Shown here piece after piece: positions 22,071 to 32,465 of a stretch of DNA of 64,000 bases; the first letter of the stretch is position 1, and every line of letters begins with the position of its first letter. The position numbers and the translations under genes were made by a program. The notes under the pieces were generated by a model. That model was not told where the DNA came from. It did no database searches and saw only the letters and a program-made list of their open reading frames with translations. The stretch comes from Meghimatium bilineatum. Its lineage: Eukaryota; Mollusca; Gastropoda; Stylommatophora; Philomycidae. The stretch spans positions 27,704,093 through 27,768,092 of the forward strand of contig CM067316.1 of NCBI GenBank assembly GCA_034231615.1, given 5' to 3'.

Positions 22071-23044
22071 CTATTACATAAACACGGCTGGAAGTGATGT
22101 TCTCCGAAACTATATATTAAATAATATACATTTTGGTCATGCAGCTTTCAATTAACAATGTTGCTAAAATATTGTTATAATTTAGTCCATACAAGAAATG
22201 GATTTTGCATATCGACGAATTAATTTAATGTTACATTGAAATATCCATGCAAAGCCAGCGTCCGTCCCTATCAAGAGGGTTAAATTGTGGCTATCGAATG
22301 TACAGGCCTTCCAGCTGAATTAATGAGACCTTCATTCGGTAAATCTACATGCCCCACCACAACTGACCACATTCAAAGTATGAGCCATTACTCAGGTAAT
22401 GGATAAGCCAACTTGAACATGCACTTCTGGATATGGGAAAAAAGCTTTCAATACAGCTCCCCATTGGATACTGGGAAAACATTGAACAAATGTTGGAGAG
22501 CACATTGTTAAAAATTATGTCCGAGGCAGTGTTGAGACTCGACTCTGGATGCTGTGGACAACGTAGGCGAGAAGCAAGTACTTGTCTTCGAGGACATTGC
22601 AAATCTAGTTTAACTCGACTGTCGCCCTTGCTCAACACGGCTCATACAATGAGAAATGGATTCATTACCCAAGGACACAGAGGGGAATATTGTCTTTCTT
22701 ATACAATAATATTTGTACACTTGCGAAGTTCCTCGTCCGAGATAGGCGTAATCCCCCTACCTCTTTGGGTGATAAACGCAATAGCGAAGAGTAAAAATAC
22801 AGGCCGCGTCTGGCGATTAATTGGAAGGCCATGAAAGGAGGACAAGGCGATTGCGTGAGAAATGCACAGGTAAAATCCCAAACCCTCGAAGTATTTGGCA
22901 AAGCAGCATCTCGCCTAGGAAGGTGTATCAACCATGAGTCTAATTCGACTGTCGCTTCCCCCTCCACCCCACGGCCATACAGAATAAATTAGTTATGGGA
23001 CTTAATGACACGTAGGATAGTAATGGAATGGTCTTCCTACACGA
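22071..23044. other. No recognisable feature
   Basis: Somewhat G+C-richer than the surroundings. Open frames at 22345-22967 overlap on both strands without domains. No repeat relation was noticed. Confidence 0.5.
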
Positions 23045-23285
23045 GGAATATCTCCATGGCTGCAAAGCGCCTCCTCGGAGGAAAGACACACAGTGGGTGA
23101 CCCAGACAAACTATCAGCTTGTCTCGTGGCAAATACCGCTCTGAGTAGAAGACTTATTCAATAGGCACTGCATTAAGACGAAAGCTGAAGTATCCTGGGT
23201 ATGAAAGAAAGCTCTGAGAAAAACTACCCCACTGCACATATAAAGTAAGAGCAAATGGCTCGCAATTCCTGGGATAGCAACCAAT
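23045..23285 (-). repeat. Interspersed repeat, second copy of that at 17020
   Basis: Reverse complement contains ATCCCAGGAATTGCGAGCCA, CATACCCAGGATACTTCAGC and GTGCCTATTGAA, matching 17025-17135. Confidence 0.7.
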
Positions 23286-23921
23286 CAAGCAATATCCACT
23301 TCATCAAGCTGTGGGATGTGGTGATGGACCATTTGAGCCAGGTGTGTTGTGACTTGTTTTAGTGCATGTATTATGTACTCCTTTGTTATCCCCATATCAT
23401 ACTCCCAACTATCTAGATAACAGTGGGTCTAACACACCGACATAGATTATATATGTAAGATATTTATGGGTTCACCGGCCAATCAGATTTCCCACTAGGA
23501 GGAATTATCCACTATTATATCACGTACACACAGATGTAATATGTATTCAACCATACTGGTTCGGTGACAATGACATAAACATTAGTAACCTGCTAGAGGA
23601 AAAGAACAATGCCTTCAGACATCTTCAATGTGATTCCCTTTCACCATCAAAAAGAGCAATATACATCAGAGCCCGCAGCACATGCCAACGGAAACTAATA
23701 AAGATGCAAGATAAGTGATTGCAACAAAACTCCAAGGAGATCCAGAATTTCACGGACAGGACAGAACTAACAAGCACTTCTACGATGCATCGAGAACAAT
23801 AAATAGTCCAAGTTCTGCAGGATCACTGCCCTTTGTTAACGAAAATGAGTCAGCTCTTCCTATAGAAAAAACAGCTTCTAAACCGATGGTCACAACATTT
23901 CGAAGCAATTTTAAATAAGCT
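23286..23921. other. No recognisable feature
   Basis: Nothing recognised. The 67-codon frame at 23715 has no domain. Confidence 0.5.
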
Positions 23922-24090
23922 ATCAGTCTCGACCCCCGCATGTCCTCACACAAATATCAGTCTAAGGGCTCGACCCCCGCATGACCTCATACAAATTAAA
24001 AGGTATCAGTCTAAAGGTTCGACTCCCGCATGTCCTCACACAAATATCAGTCTAAGGGCTCGACCCCCGCATGTCCTCACACAAATATAA
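23922..24090. repeat. About 41-bp tandem repeat, 4 units
   Basis: TATCAGTCTAAGGGCTCGAC + CCCCGCATGTCCTCACACAA. The second unit has a short insertion (TTAAAAGG). Confidence 0.9.
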
Positions 24091-24844
24091 AGGTAATCTC
24101 TCTTATCATAGATTGTGTCAATAACTTCAATTCACCCCTTGACGACTGACGACTCCAGCTTCAGTATGACGATCATTGAGTCACTAAGTATGCATGCATC
24201 AATAGTACTGTGACATCTCCTTTATCTCCATCTTAAGACAGCAAGTGTTTGTAGTGTCAATTCTCTGGATTCTTTAACAGTCTTCGTTTATCTTCCCCCC
24301 CCCCCCCGGCTCAGAAAAAGCACAGGCAGTGTTGATGAAGACTGACTGAACCATGAGTATAGATGATTGCATCATCCTCTACATCGGTATTGTCAATGAG
24401 CGCCTTGATTCTGCATCCACCGCCACCGGATTTTGTCCCTGCAACTTCTATAAAGTGTGATGACTGCATAGAAGGTACCTCGTAATGCAAGCGGAGCGTG
24501 TATCCACTCCTCCCTAAGCTCAATGCAAGTATGATCACATACTTGTATGATGATAACTTCTGCCTACCCTAACAATGATCTGCCCATATTGAGTCTGAAG
24601 CCTTTCACATTATTGAGATCTGATGTACTGAGTGAAGTGTATCGGCACTGATTTAAGATATACTTCAACTCACCACATCTTGATTCAGTCAGTTCCGGTC
24701 GGGAATTTAAGAAGAGATATCATGCAATAAATGGTGTACACTCGATACATCTCAAGATGTTATGCATGGTTTCGTTTTGAATCATGTCCAGTCTTCCAAA
24801 ATGATTCATTTAATTGTTCATGTGATTTTCATTGGATGCCGACA
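24091..24844. other. No gene; poly-C run at about 24294
   Basis: A C homopolymer of about 13-14 bases at 24294-24307. Otherwise nothing recognised. Confidence 0.5.
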
Positions 24845-25130
24845 AATATTCTGTCGGAGACAAGAATCTTACCTTGTTTGATACTAAAATGCCAGTAGCT
24901 GCCAACATACTTATTTCACAAACACTTGTACGTCATTGCGTAGCTTCTTTACAATAGCGCATTTACTACAGCTGATATCGGATGTGTCTGACCATAGACG
25001 CAAATAAAACGGCGTCGTAAAGCATTTAATTTCTATGAACCACATCCTGATGGAAATGATGTAGGAATATTGTCCTGCTACAAGAGAGACCTGTCGAGAG
25101 TTTGTGAACAAACGCACAAGAAGCAAGTTC
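24845..25130 (+). mobile_element. SINE-B composite with alternative 5' module
   Basis: 5' module TACCTTGTTTGATACTAAAA, CAACATACTTATTTCACAAA, then the shared 3' module ATATCGGATGTGTCTGACC, GACGCAAATAAAACGGCG, CCACATCCTGATGG, TTGTCCTGCTACAAGAGAGA and GAACAAACGCACAAGAAG. The 5' half recurs at 32280-32465. Confidence 0.75.
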
Positions 25131-25791
25131 ACTGTACAACTCTTGTGAATAACGTTGTCGCTGTCACATTGAGGCACTGAGAAGGGTGTTGTTGTGATAC
25201 CGAACTTCACTGACTTGCAGTGATTTTATCCAGACACATTTTACCTCCAAATTTATTAAGTTCTGCTTGTTTTGAGCAATAATGAGGTTCCAGGTAGACA
25301 TTTTTCATTACTGGGTAACTCATCACAACAACTCTGTGAATCGTTGAGCCCATCTGTTTTAATTGGTCAGCACAAGAGCTCATAAAATAAGGGAGTAAAC
25401 CGCTACAGAAAATCCAGGGAGGAGACCCTAAGGCAGTCAATGGTGTACTAAATCATCTTCTGCAAATCTATTTTTTTTCCAAATATAGCTTTGCCTTTCC
25501 CTTGGAACTAATCAATAAATCCGAGAGTGAATTAGTGTAAATCACTTTCTCCATAATACCTGCCCGGGCAATCAATCTTGTAGAAATAAAGCATCTGCAT
25601 ATTTAAACTCAGATCTGTTATGTATACTCTGTTCTCACACCAGCGAACCACGAATCACCGAAATCAGTCACAGGAGAAGTCTGTATTTCAGGGTGTCATA
25701 GTCTGTTGAAATTTTATACTTGTCTGCTTCCAGACCGTCTGTAATGACGCAAAAGGCTATCATTCTCGTATTCTGTGTTCATTCATTTGTA
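25131..25791. other. No recognisable feature
   Basis: Minus-strand frames at 24911-25440 have no domains. Nothing recognised. Confidence 0.5.
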
Positions 25792-25830
25792 CCGTGATAA
25801 AAATATTTTGGTCGAAACGTCTCTTCTGTC
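25792..25830 (+). other. Penelope-type hammerhead-like motif
   Basis: CCGTGATAAAAATATTTTGG then TCGAAACGTCTC: TGATAA, short spacer, GAAACGTC, as at 8340 and 13562. Confidence 0.42.
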
Positions 25831-26004
25831 TATTTGTTCAATATAATAATTCAATTCAATATTATTATTTTTACTTATAGCCATACATGAGGGGTAGATC
25901 ATGCAACCGTTCAACATCAAATCTGAGGTTTGATAGAGATACCTTCTGTGTGTTTCTTCCGCTTGCAGTACACTATACATTGAATACATATAATCATGGT
26001 ATGA

Positions 26005-26905
26005 CAAGGAGTAAGACAAGGCTCTACCTTGTCTCCATACTTGTTCAACATCTATGCGGAAAATATAATGAGAAACGTGAGACAAGAATCAATGAAGCCT
26101 GATTTTAGACCCATAAATGTAGGAGGGCTGCAGATACCAGAAATTAGATATGCAGACGACACAGTGCTATTAACAACAAACGAACACGACCTACTGAAAA
26201 TAATTAAGTCAACTCAAAAGTTCAGCGAACAGCAAAACTTATTCTTAAATATGAAAAAGACAAAAATAATGGCAACTGGCAAAACTAAATCAAGACCCAA
26301 AATTAATATTGAGAACTGCAATTTGGAAGAAGTGACACATTTTGATTATTTAGGAACTAATATAAACAATGCGGGGGGACTGCGCAGTTGAGATCAAGAG
26401 AATAACGGTAATGGCGCTGGCAAAATTAAAACAGATAAAGAAACTATGGCAAGGTACTAACATAAGAACCAAATTGTGTTTACTACGAACATGTGTATTT
26501 CCTGTGGCGACATAGTGTACATGGATGTGAAGCATGGACACTAAATAAATTAGTGGCCAAGAAAATAACACCATTTGAATTAAAGTGTTATAGAAGAGTT
26601 CTGAGAATACCATGGACAGCGAAGAAAACAAACCAGGAGGTGTTACGAACAATTAACGTCCAGGAAGGCTGGCTTCTGAACACTATATTAAAGAAAAAGC
26701 TAGTTTTTTTCGGTCATATTAAGAGACATGACAGCATGGCAACAGGGGCAAAGGCCGACCAAGACTCCGTTGGACAAAAGATATTCAAGAATTCCTGCGC
26801 ATGTCACTGGAAGATGCAGGGCAACTTGCTCAAGACCGCGGAGAATTCAAGAGCTCCATAGGAAAGACTACGCTCTAGAAAGAATACGTCACTTGATGAT
26901 GATAA
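26005..26905 (+). mobile_element. LINE fam 2 fragment with reverse transcriptase palm
   Basis: Translation begins GVRQGSTLSPYLFNIYAEN (about 26009-26063), continues through 'IRYADDTVLLTTNEHDL' (about 26145-26196), the intact YADD catalytic box, and 'VTHFDYLGTNINNAGG'. A stop and frameshift follow; then 'FELKCYRRVLRIPWTAKKTN', 'INVQEGWLLNTILKKK' and 'FFGHIKRHDSM'. It is the 3' half of an RTE-like LINE ORF: endonuclease and fingers missing, several frame breaks, not functional. A 34-bp tandem array starts at its 3' end. Confidence 0.8.
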
Positions 26906-27105
26906 GAAAGAATGTTTCTGATGGAAGTATGTTTTAAGTGGAAGAATGTTTCTGATGGAAGTATGTTTTAGGTGGAAGAATGTTTCTGATGGAAGTATGT
27001 TTCAGGTGCAAGAATGTTTCTGATGGAAGTATGTTTCAGGTAGAAGAATGTTTTAGATGGAAGCATGTTTCAGGTGCAAGAATGTTTTAGGCGGACGAAT
27101 GTTTT
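26906..27105. repeat. About 34-bp tandem repeat, 6 units
   Basis: GAAGAATGTTTCTGATGGAA + GTATGTTTTAGGTG, degenerating to GCGGACGAATGTTTTTG at the right end. Confidence 0.9.
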
Positions 27106-27380
27106 TGAAAAGTTAAGACTTGGATTTTGCTGATGATATTGCACTATGACTCCTGTGGACAGGATCATAGCACAGCAGAGGCCACACATCTGGCTTTAGA
27201 ATGCAAGTTCGAGCTCCAATCACCCATATGCTTAACAGCAAGAGTGGATAACAAACCACCTGGGAAAAGACAATAGACTCCTGCGGATGATTGAACCCAA
27301 AAAAAAATAATTAAATTATATATCTCTCTGTGAATAAATTTGAGGATCCACGAATTAGAATAAAATTAAGGTAAATGTGT
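27106..27380. other. No recognisable feature
   Basis: Left flank of the transposon; nothing recognised. Confidence 0.5.
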
Positions 27381-27414
27381 TATAGTCCGTTCAGATTCGT
27401 TTGCCGAGATGTTA
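27381..27414 (+). repeat. Left terminal inverted repeat plus TA target
   Basis: TA followed by TAGTCCGTTCAGATTCGTTT and GCCGAGATGTTA. Confidence 0.95.
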
Positions 27415-29766
27415 TGATTTATAATTCAAAAAGTTCTTGATGATTTCACATGAATTTTGGCATACGTTGTTAAAATGTCCATGTCGCGAAAACATATGTG
27501 TTACTTGATGTCTAGCTGTAACGGTTATTTGAAAGCGGCGAATTCTTTTGATGTTTGCCCATGTAAATATTATTTCGACCATAAACAAAATATTTTACAG
27601 TAATCTAGTGCAATGATGACCCATAGGCGTGCCCACAAAATTTTACATGGTGGCAGGTGTAAAAAAATTTAAAATATATCTTTTGTTCGTAGAGTCAATT
27701 TGATATTGTTCCATGCTCTTGGTGTGAGTTTCACAAATGTTGTCGCTGCCTTTGAAATAAGTACATATATTTCTTCATGTAAGGAAATTTTGTCTGTAAT
27801 AGTTGATCCAAGATATCTGAACTTCTGTATTGAATCAAGCGGGCTAATTTTTATAAGTAATGGTTGATGGTTTGCTTATAAAATTTTTTTGAATTGCTTG
27901 GGTGGTATTGAGCAATGAAATGTTTTACAAATCAACTTGTAAATTTTGCAAATCAAACTTTTTTTAGTGTAGACTTAATCAGAGTAATGATCATTCATAA
28001 TCAGACGAGTCAAATAGGTCGATTACTGTTTTCGGCTGAACAAACAACAAACCTTCCTTTTTCCAATATTCCTCTTCTTGGCGTAACACATGATCCTCAC
28101 ATTTCACCCAGTAGTCTTTATGTATATTTGATAGAGCCTGATTTGTAAGTGTCTCAATATCACATAATTTGAAAGTTGTATTTGTAGATGCTACGTGTCC
28201 TTTAACTTTTGCCCAAATTAGCTCTATAGGATTTAAGTGTGCATGATATGGAGGTAGTCTCAAACATCTATGACCATGTTCTTCAATTAACTTGTCTATT
28301 TTAAATATCTTTGTTCGTTGTGTCTGTTTTACAAGGTTAAGCAATTCGGGTTTCAAGTACCTGTCGGTAACTGGTATGTGTTCTTTTATGAGCCACGTTT
28401 TGATTGCATCTTTTGTACTTGATGATGTTGGGATTCTATCTTCTACGTTCACTACGTTATGGTATGAAGCATTGTCCATTATCAGACAAGAAGGTCTATC
28501 TAATATTGGAAGAATACTTTTTTCGATCCAGTCTTCGAATATGTGCCCATTCATTTCGGAGTGGTAGTCTCTATTGTCAATGGATTTTGAAATGAAAATT
28601 AGATGAGCATTCTGCAACAACCCATTATGTCTGCTACCTGCATGTGCAACTATCAAACGTTGCCCTTTACTACTTGGTACTGATCTTTTAATACTTCCAT
28701 CTGCTAACTGCCATTCCTTTTCATTTGTATGATGAGCGTTGATCCAAGTTTCATCTAAATACACAATATCATAACCATTCTCGCGCATTCCCTTCACTTC
28801 ACGTAAATACTTGCTTCTAAGAGCTACCAGATGTGGCTTTTCACAAATAATGTTTTTTCCACCAGCATACTTTCTAAAGGTGAAGCCTGCATTTCTTACA
28901 GTTTTCCACAATAAAGTTTTTGATATTTCAATGTCGTTATTAGTTTTCAGCCAAATCTTCAACTTTCTAAGTGTCACTTCTTCGTTTTTATCAAACATTC
29001 TACATATTTCTCTTTTTACTAGGTCCTTATCGAAACTGTCTATCTTTTCTTTCCTTCCTTGCTTTCGTGAATTTGTTGGCAATAAATATCCGCTTGCTTC
29101 CACTATTCGATCAAATGAACGTTTACACAAACCTAAAATATGCATTGTTCTCTTCTCAGGATTTGATAAAGAACAATAAAGATGTCCCTTTTTACGCTCT
29201 CTGCAGAAGTATTGATAAATCTTTATAGCAATGTTATGCTCAGTAAAATATTTCGCTTTCAGATTCATTCTCACATAGACTTGCAGAATGTAATATGCTT
29301 AGTGCCGCCTACTTTCTGTAAATATTGAGACGTGCCTCTGACTTGTGACTTGAAATCGAGTCAATAGCCGTTTTTGATTTCACATAATTCTAAGTTCAGG
29401 AAAAATAATATTTGGTGCTAAACGGGAATTTCCATATGTAACATTGCTTTATACAAATGTACAGTGGAAACAACTACTTTTAGAACGGTGCACATTCTAC
29501 CGTGAGGGTCATGCCTTTATATTTAATAATCAGCTGTGAGATGTAAGCATCTACATAATCCAGCGATTGTTTATAATTTAGATTAACTTTTTTTAAATAT
29601 AGGTTAAATAAGGTATCTTTGATACTGGATCACATTTCTTTGATAAAAAAATATTTCTATAGCGACATTATTATTCTAAACCTAACTTCAAATGATCAAT
29701 CCAAATGAACAATACGTTTTTGATAAAAATAATTTAACATCTCGGCAAACGATTCTGAACGGACTA
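27383..29766 (-). mobile_element. Complete Tc1/mariner-superfamily transposon, long-spacer DDE type
   Basis: A 2384-bp element flanked by TA on both sides (27381-27382 and 29767-29768). Its tips are inverted repeats of 32 bp, TAGTCCGTTCAGATTCGTTT + GCCGAGATGTTA, with one mismatch. It contains a single uninterrupted transposase gene on the minus strand, leaving about 600 bp downstream and about 490 bp upstream of the gene inside the element. TA targeting and the transposase family agree on the IS630-Tc1-mariner superfamily. Intact frame and near-perfect ends suggest a recent arrival. Confidence 0.95.
27991..29274 (-). CDS. DDE transposase (Tc1/mariner superfamily, long D-to-E spacer)
   Basis: A 427-residue transposase that should bind the element's terminal repeats and catalyse cut-and-paste movement into TA. 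An N-terminal DNA-binding part (about residues 40-150) is followed by the RNase H-like catalytic core. Catalytic residues are visible: D174 in VYLDETWINAHH, D267 in LIMDNASYHN, and E351 in LPPYHAHLNPIELIW. The spacing between D267 and E351 is 83 residues, far longer than the 34 of Tc1 and mariner. It is close to the DD82E group that I recall being called Sailor; that name is from memory and unverified. The core ends with AKVKGHVAS and an acidic tail. The start at 29274 gives MRMNL; the second Met, two codons on, is equally possible. No stop or frameshift interrupts it. Antisense open frames at 28292-29228 are shadows. A decayed relative lies at 9065-9745. Confidence 0.95.
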   Translation of the reverse strand: MRMNLKAKYFTEHNIAIKIYQYFCRERKKGHLYCSLSNPEKRTMHILGLCKRSFDRIVEASGYLLPTNSRKQGRKEKIDSFDKDLVKREICRMFDKNEEVTLRKLKIWLKTNNDIEISKTLLWKTVRNAGFTFRKYAGGKNIICEKPHLVALRSKYLREVKGMRENGYDIVYLDETWINAHHTNEKEWQLADGSIKRSVPSSKGQRLIVAHAGSRHNGLLQNAHLIFISKSIDNRDYHSEMNGHIFEDWIEKSILPILDRPSCLIMDNASYHNVVNVEDRIPTSSSTKDAIKTWLIKEHIPVTDRYLKPELLNLVKQTQRTKIFKIDKLIEEHGHRCLRLPPYHAHLNPIELIWAKVKGHVASTNTTFKLCDIETLTNQALSNIHKDYWVKCEDHVLRQEEEYWKKEGLLFVQPKTVIDLFDSSDYE

Positions 29767-29768
29767 TA
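29735..29768 (-). repeat. Right terminal inverted repeat plus TA target
   Basis: TAACATCTCGGCAAACGATT + CTGAACGGACTA then TA; one mismatch with the left end. Confidence 0.95.
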
Positions 29769-29884
29769 GCATCAAATTAAAAGCAACATCTCTGTCTGGC
29801 TGCTTTTTCATTTTCATGAGCACCCACATGTCCTGGAACAAAAATGAAAGTTATTCTCCTAAATGCAGACTTTATGGTACTACT

Positions 29885-30330
29885 CCAGTAGATATCACCA
29901 CATGTTAAATTATTTATCTTGTCTATGTTTGTAAATTTCATGTTCATCATTAAATAAGGAACTGGTACCTATGTGATTATTTCCCTTAGCTATGTTTATC
30001 AGTTTATGCGTATCATTTATTAATTTAAATCTAAATATATTTAGGGTTAGTTATGTAAAACACAAATAATCGTAACATTGAATATTTAAATTAATTATTA
30101 ATATAATATTTAGATTAATTAAACATGAAATACATTGGTAGACAATAATTCCAAATAAGAACTTTAAATAATTGATGTATTTATTTATCTGGGGTTGGGG
30201 TTAGCTATGTAAAACACAACTATCCTAACCCAAACCCTAAACATTGAATATTTAAATTATTAAATGATGAAGATGAAATTTGCAAATATAGATAAGGGAA
30301 ATAATTAAAAATGTGGTGGTGTCCACTGGT
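29885..30330. mobile_element. Inverted-repeat element (MITE-like), about 446 bp
   Basis: The left arm CCAGTAGATATCACCACAT... AATTTCATGTTCATCATTAA pairs with the reverse complement of the right arm (ACCAGTGGACACCACCACAT... AATTTCATCTTCATCATTTA) over about 70 bp. Inside is a direct repeat of GTTAGTTATGTAAAACACAA (about 30047 and 30191) and of ACATTGAATATTTAAATT. No target duplication could be settled and no coding sequence is present. Confidence 0.75.
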
Positions 30331-30395
30331 ACAGCACCGATTTCATCATCAACTCAATCCACTAACGGCATTGAAAACAAATATCCATTGTCATA

Positions 30396-31117
30396 CTCAT
30401 CATCATCAAGTGCCGTCTCCGCAACGAAGGTTGGCTGCAACGTATCTCCAACATCTCCTGTCTTGGTGGTGCACTCTGCTAGACTGTAACCTGTCCATCG
30501 TGTAATGTTACTCTCCCACTTGTATCTCTGCCTACCTCTTGCTCGCTTCCCTTTGACTTTACCCTCAAGTAACGTCTTCAATAGGGTGTCATGTCTTCTA
30601 ATGTGTCCAAAGTATTTTATTTGCCTGATCTTGATTTCTCTTAGTAGTTCTTTCTTCATATTAAGTGTCTTTAGCACCTCTTTATTTGTTTTCTTCTCTT
30701 TCCATGATGTTCTCCCTAATCTTCTATATACCCACATCTCAAAGGCATCAATTTTGTCTTCTAATTGTTTATTTAGTGTCCATGTTTCTGAGCCATACAT
30801 TAATATGGAATAGATGTAGCATTTTATAATTCTCATTTTTAACTTGTTTGTAATTTGTTTAGATATTAATAATTTCCTCATGTCATTGAAGGTACTTTTA
30901 GCCATTCCTATTCTCCTTTTAACTTCTGTTTCACATCTGCCATCATTTGTGACTATGTGTCCAAGATATTGACACTGTTTTACTTGTTGTAGTTTCTCTC
31001 CCTGTATGTTTATGTTTACCTCCTGTTCTTCTGTGACTTTGCTGATTATCATGGTTTTTGTTTTTTGAATGTTTATATCCAGTCCATATTCATTACTTGA
31101 TTTATTGACTTGATCTA
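30396..31117 (-). mobile_element. LINE fam 1 3' half with open reading frame
   Basis: An open minus-strand frame carries the thumb and C-terminal region of an RTE-like reverse transcriptase ORF: 'INIQKTKTMIISKVTEEQE', 'KQCQYLGHIVTNDGRCETEV', 'KCYIYSILMYGSETWTLNKQ', 'FEMWVYRRLGRTSWKEKKTN', 'LLREIKIRQIKYFGHIRRHD' and 'GKVKGKRARGRQRYKWESNI'. The tail ends in a GATGATGATGA repeat (30399-30409), as RTE elements do. The YADD palm is absent because the element is joined to another LINE at about 31117-31139. It is one of the least decayed LINE pieces here but is still a fragment. Confidence 0.85.
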
Positions 31118-31830
31118 TACTACTAGTCATACTACTAGTGGTTGTATACAAAGCACCAACTCTTCCATAATGCACGTTCCTCTGCAATGAGCTATGAATG
31201 CCCAAGCACTGCACACATGCATAACCACAGTCCCATCAGTGTAGACAATAATATCCTCATCTGAGGAATTCTCACAGAGACTGGACATCTGAATCTATAT
31301 GCACTGGAATGTCATTGTCACATTGCCTGGAAAGTGTTATTACCACTGCAATGGAAGTTGTGAACTTGATAGACTTACTTTCCCAATTTCTCCAGGTACT
31401 ATGTTCCCTATTGTGCCTACCCGTGTAATAACCTCCTCTGCCTTGCCAGACCCTCTGACTTCCCCTCTCTGTTTCCTTTGATGTTTTCAATATCGTCATG
31501 CAGTGGGTGGTTCTTGTCAGCACTGATGCACAGGTATAAGCGAGCATGACAAATATCTGCTCATTGCATCATGGCAGAATAATCCAGCAAGATATACGTT
31601 GTCATTATTTCTGTATCAATGGGGCATCCAAGAGTAATAGACCTACACATAATAGACCTACACATTCTGTATCCTGTCAAGTCTATTAACCTCATAATTC
31701 TACTGTCTATCTTTCCATATACTGGAACAGAACTTTCAGATAAAAAATGGTGTTCCAGCACCTGCAGGACAGTATACAATGGACCATCCTGGCAAAAAAA
31801 CTGATACATACAATATAATGAGGATCTATC
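31117..31830 (-). mobile_element. LINE ribonuclease H region, decayed
   Basis: Minus-strand pieces read DIIVYTDGTVVMH (about 31258-31220), SAWAFIAHCRG and GALYTTTSSMT. This is the order of an RNase H domain as found in RNase H-bearing LINEs: Asp-containing YTDG first. Upstream (31830-31260) are low-confidence pieces such as GPLYTVLQVLEHHFLSESS. The domain runs in frame into the LINE fam 1 piece across an 11-bp direct repeat. Confidence 0.6.
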
Positions 31831-32279
31831 TTAGAATATAAGACTAGTTCACAAGTGGCTGAACACCCTTACCAAGATATATATATTATAATTTTATATG
31901 AGTCACACAATCATCATGATCGACTGGCGTCTTCAAATCGAAGGTTGACCTTATAATCAACTTAAAAATCAGTCTGCAATATTTAGTTATTTCTTAACTA
32001 ACTCACCTAATAACTATTGTAAATTCAAGTAGGAAGTACTGATGGGAATTGAACCAGCTCCGTTCTAACTGCACCGAATCGACTTGCAACTCAAATACAC
32101 AGGTTTTCCGTACTTAAACAACTATCTCAAAAAAGATACCAAAAAAAAAGATGTGACCTGATCAAGTATGGAAAACATGTTTACTTCAACAAGAAATATT
32201 GGGGAATAACAGAAAAAAAATGTCTTTTTTTTACTGTTTGTTCAATATCCGGTGCCATGTCAGTAATCTGTTCTGAAAC
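31831..32279. other. No recognisable feature
   Basis: Nothing recognised. Confidence 0.5.
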
Positions 32280-32465
32280 AATATTCTCAGAGACAGAATG
32301 TTACCTAGTTTGATGCTAAAATATCAGCAGCTGTCAACATACTTATTTCACAAACACTTGTATGTCAGGGCTTAGTTTCTTTACAATAGCACATTTATTA
32401 CCACTGATATCGGATGTGTCTGGCTATAGACGCAAATAAAACGGCGTTGTAAAGCATTTCATTTA
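32280..32465 (+). mobile_element. SINE-B, 5' module and start of 3' module
   Basis: GTTACCTAGTTTGATGCTAA, CAACATACTTATTTCACAAA, GATATCGGATGTGTCTGGC and AGACGCAAATAAAACGGCG match 24865-25035. It is 3' truncated at about 32465. Confidence 0.8.

Noticed and set aside
22345..22967. Overlapping frames of 60-133 codons on both strands
   Set aside because: No domain, no splice context, and frames compete with each other; the DNA is merely less A+T-rich.
28292..29228. Several + strand frames of 63-122 codons
   Set aside because: Shadows of the transposase gene on the other strand.
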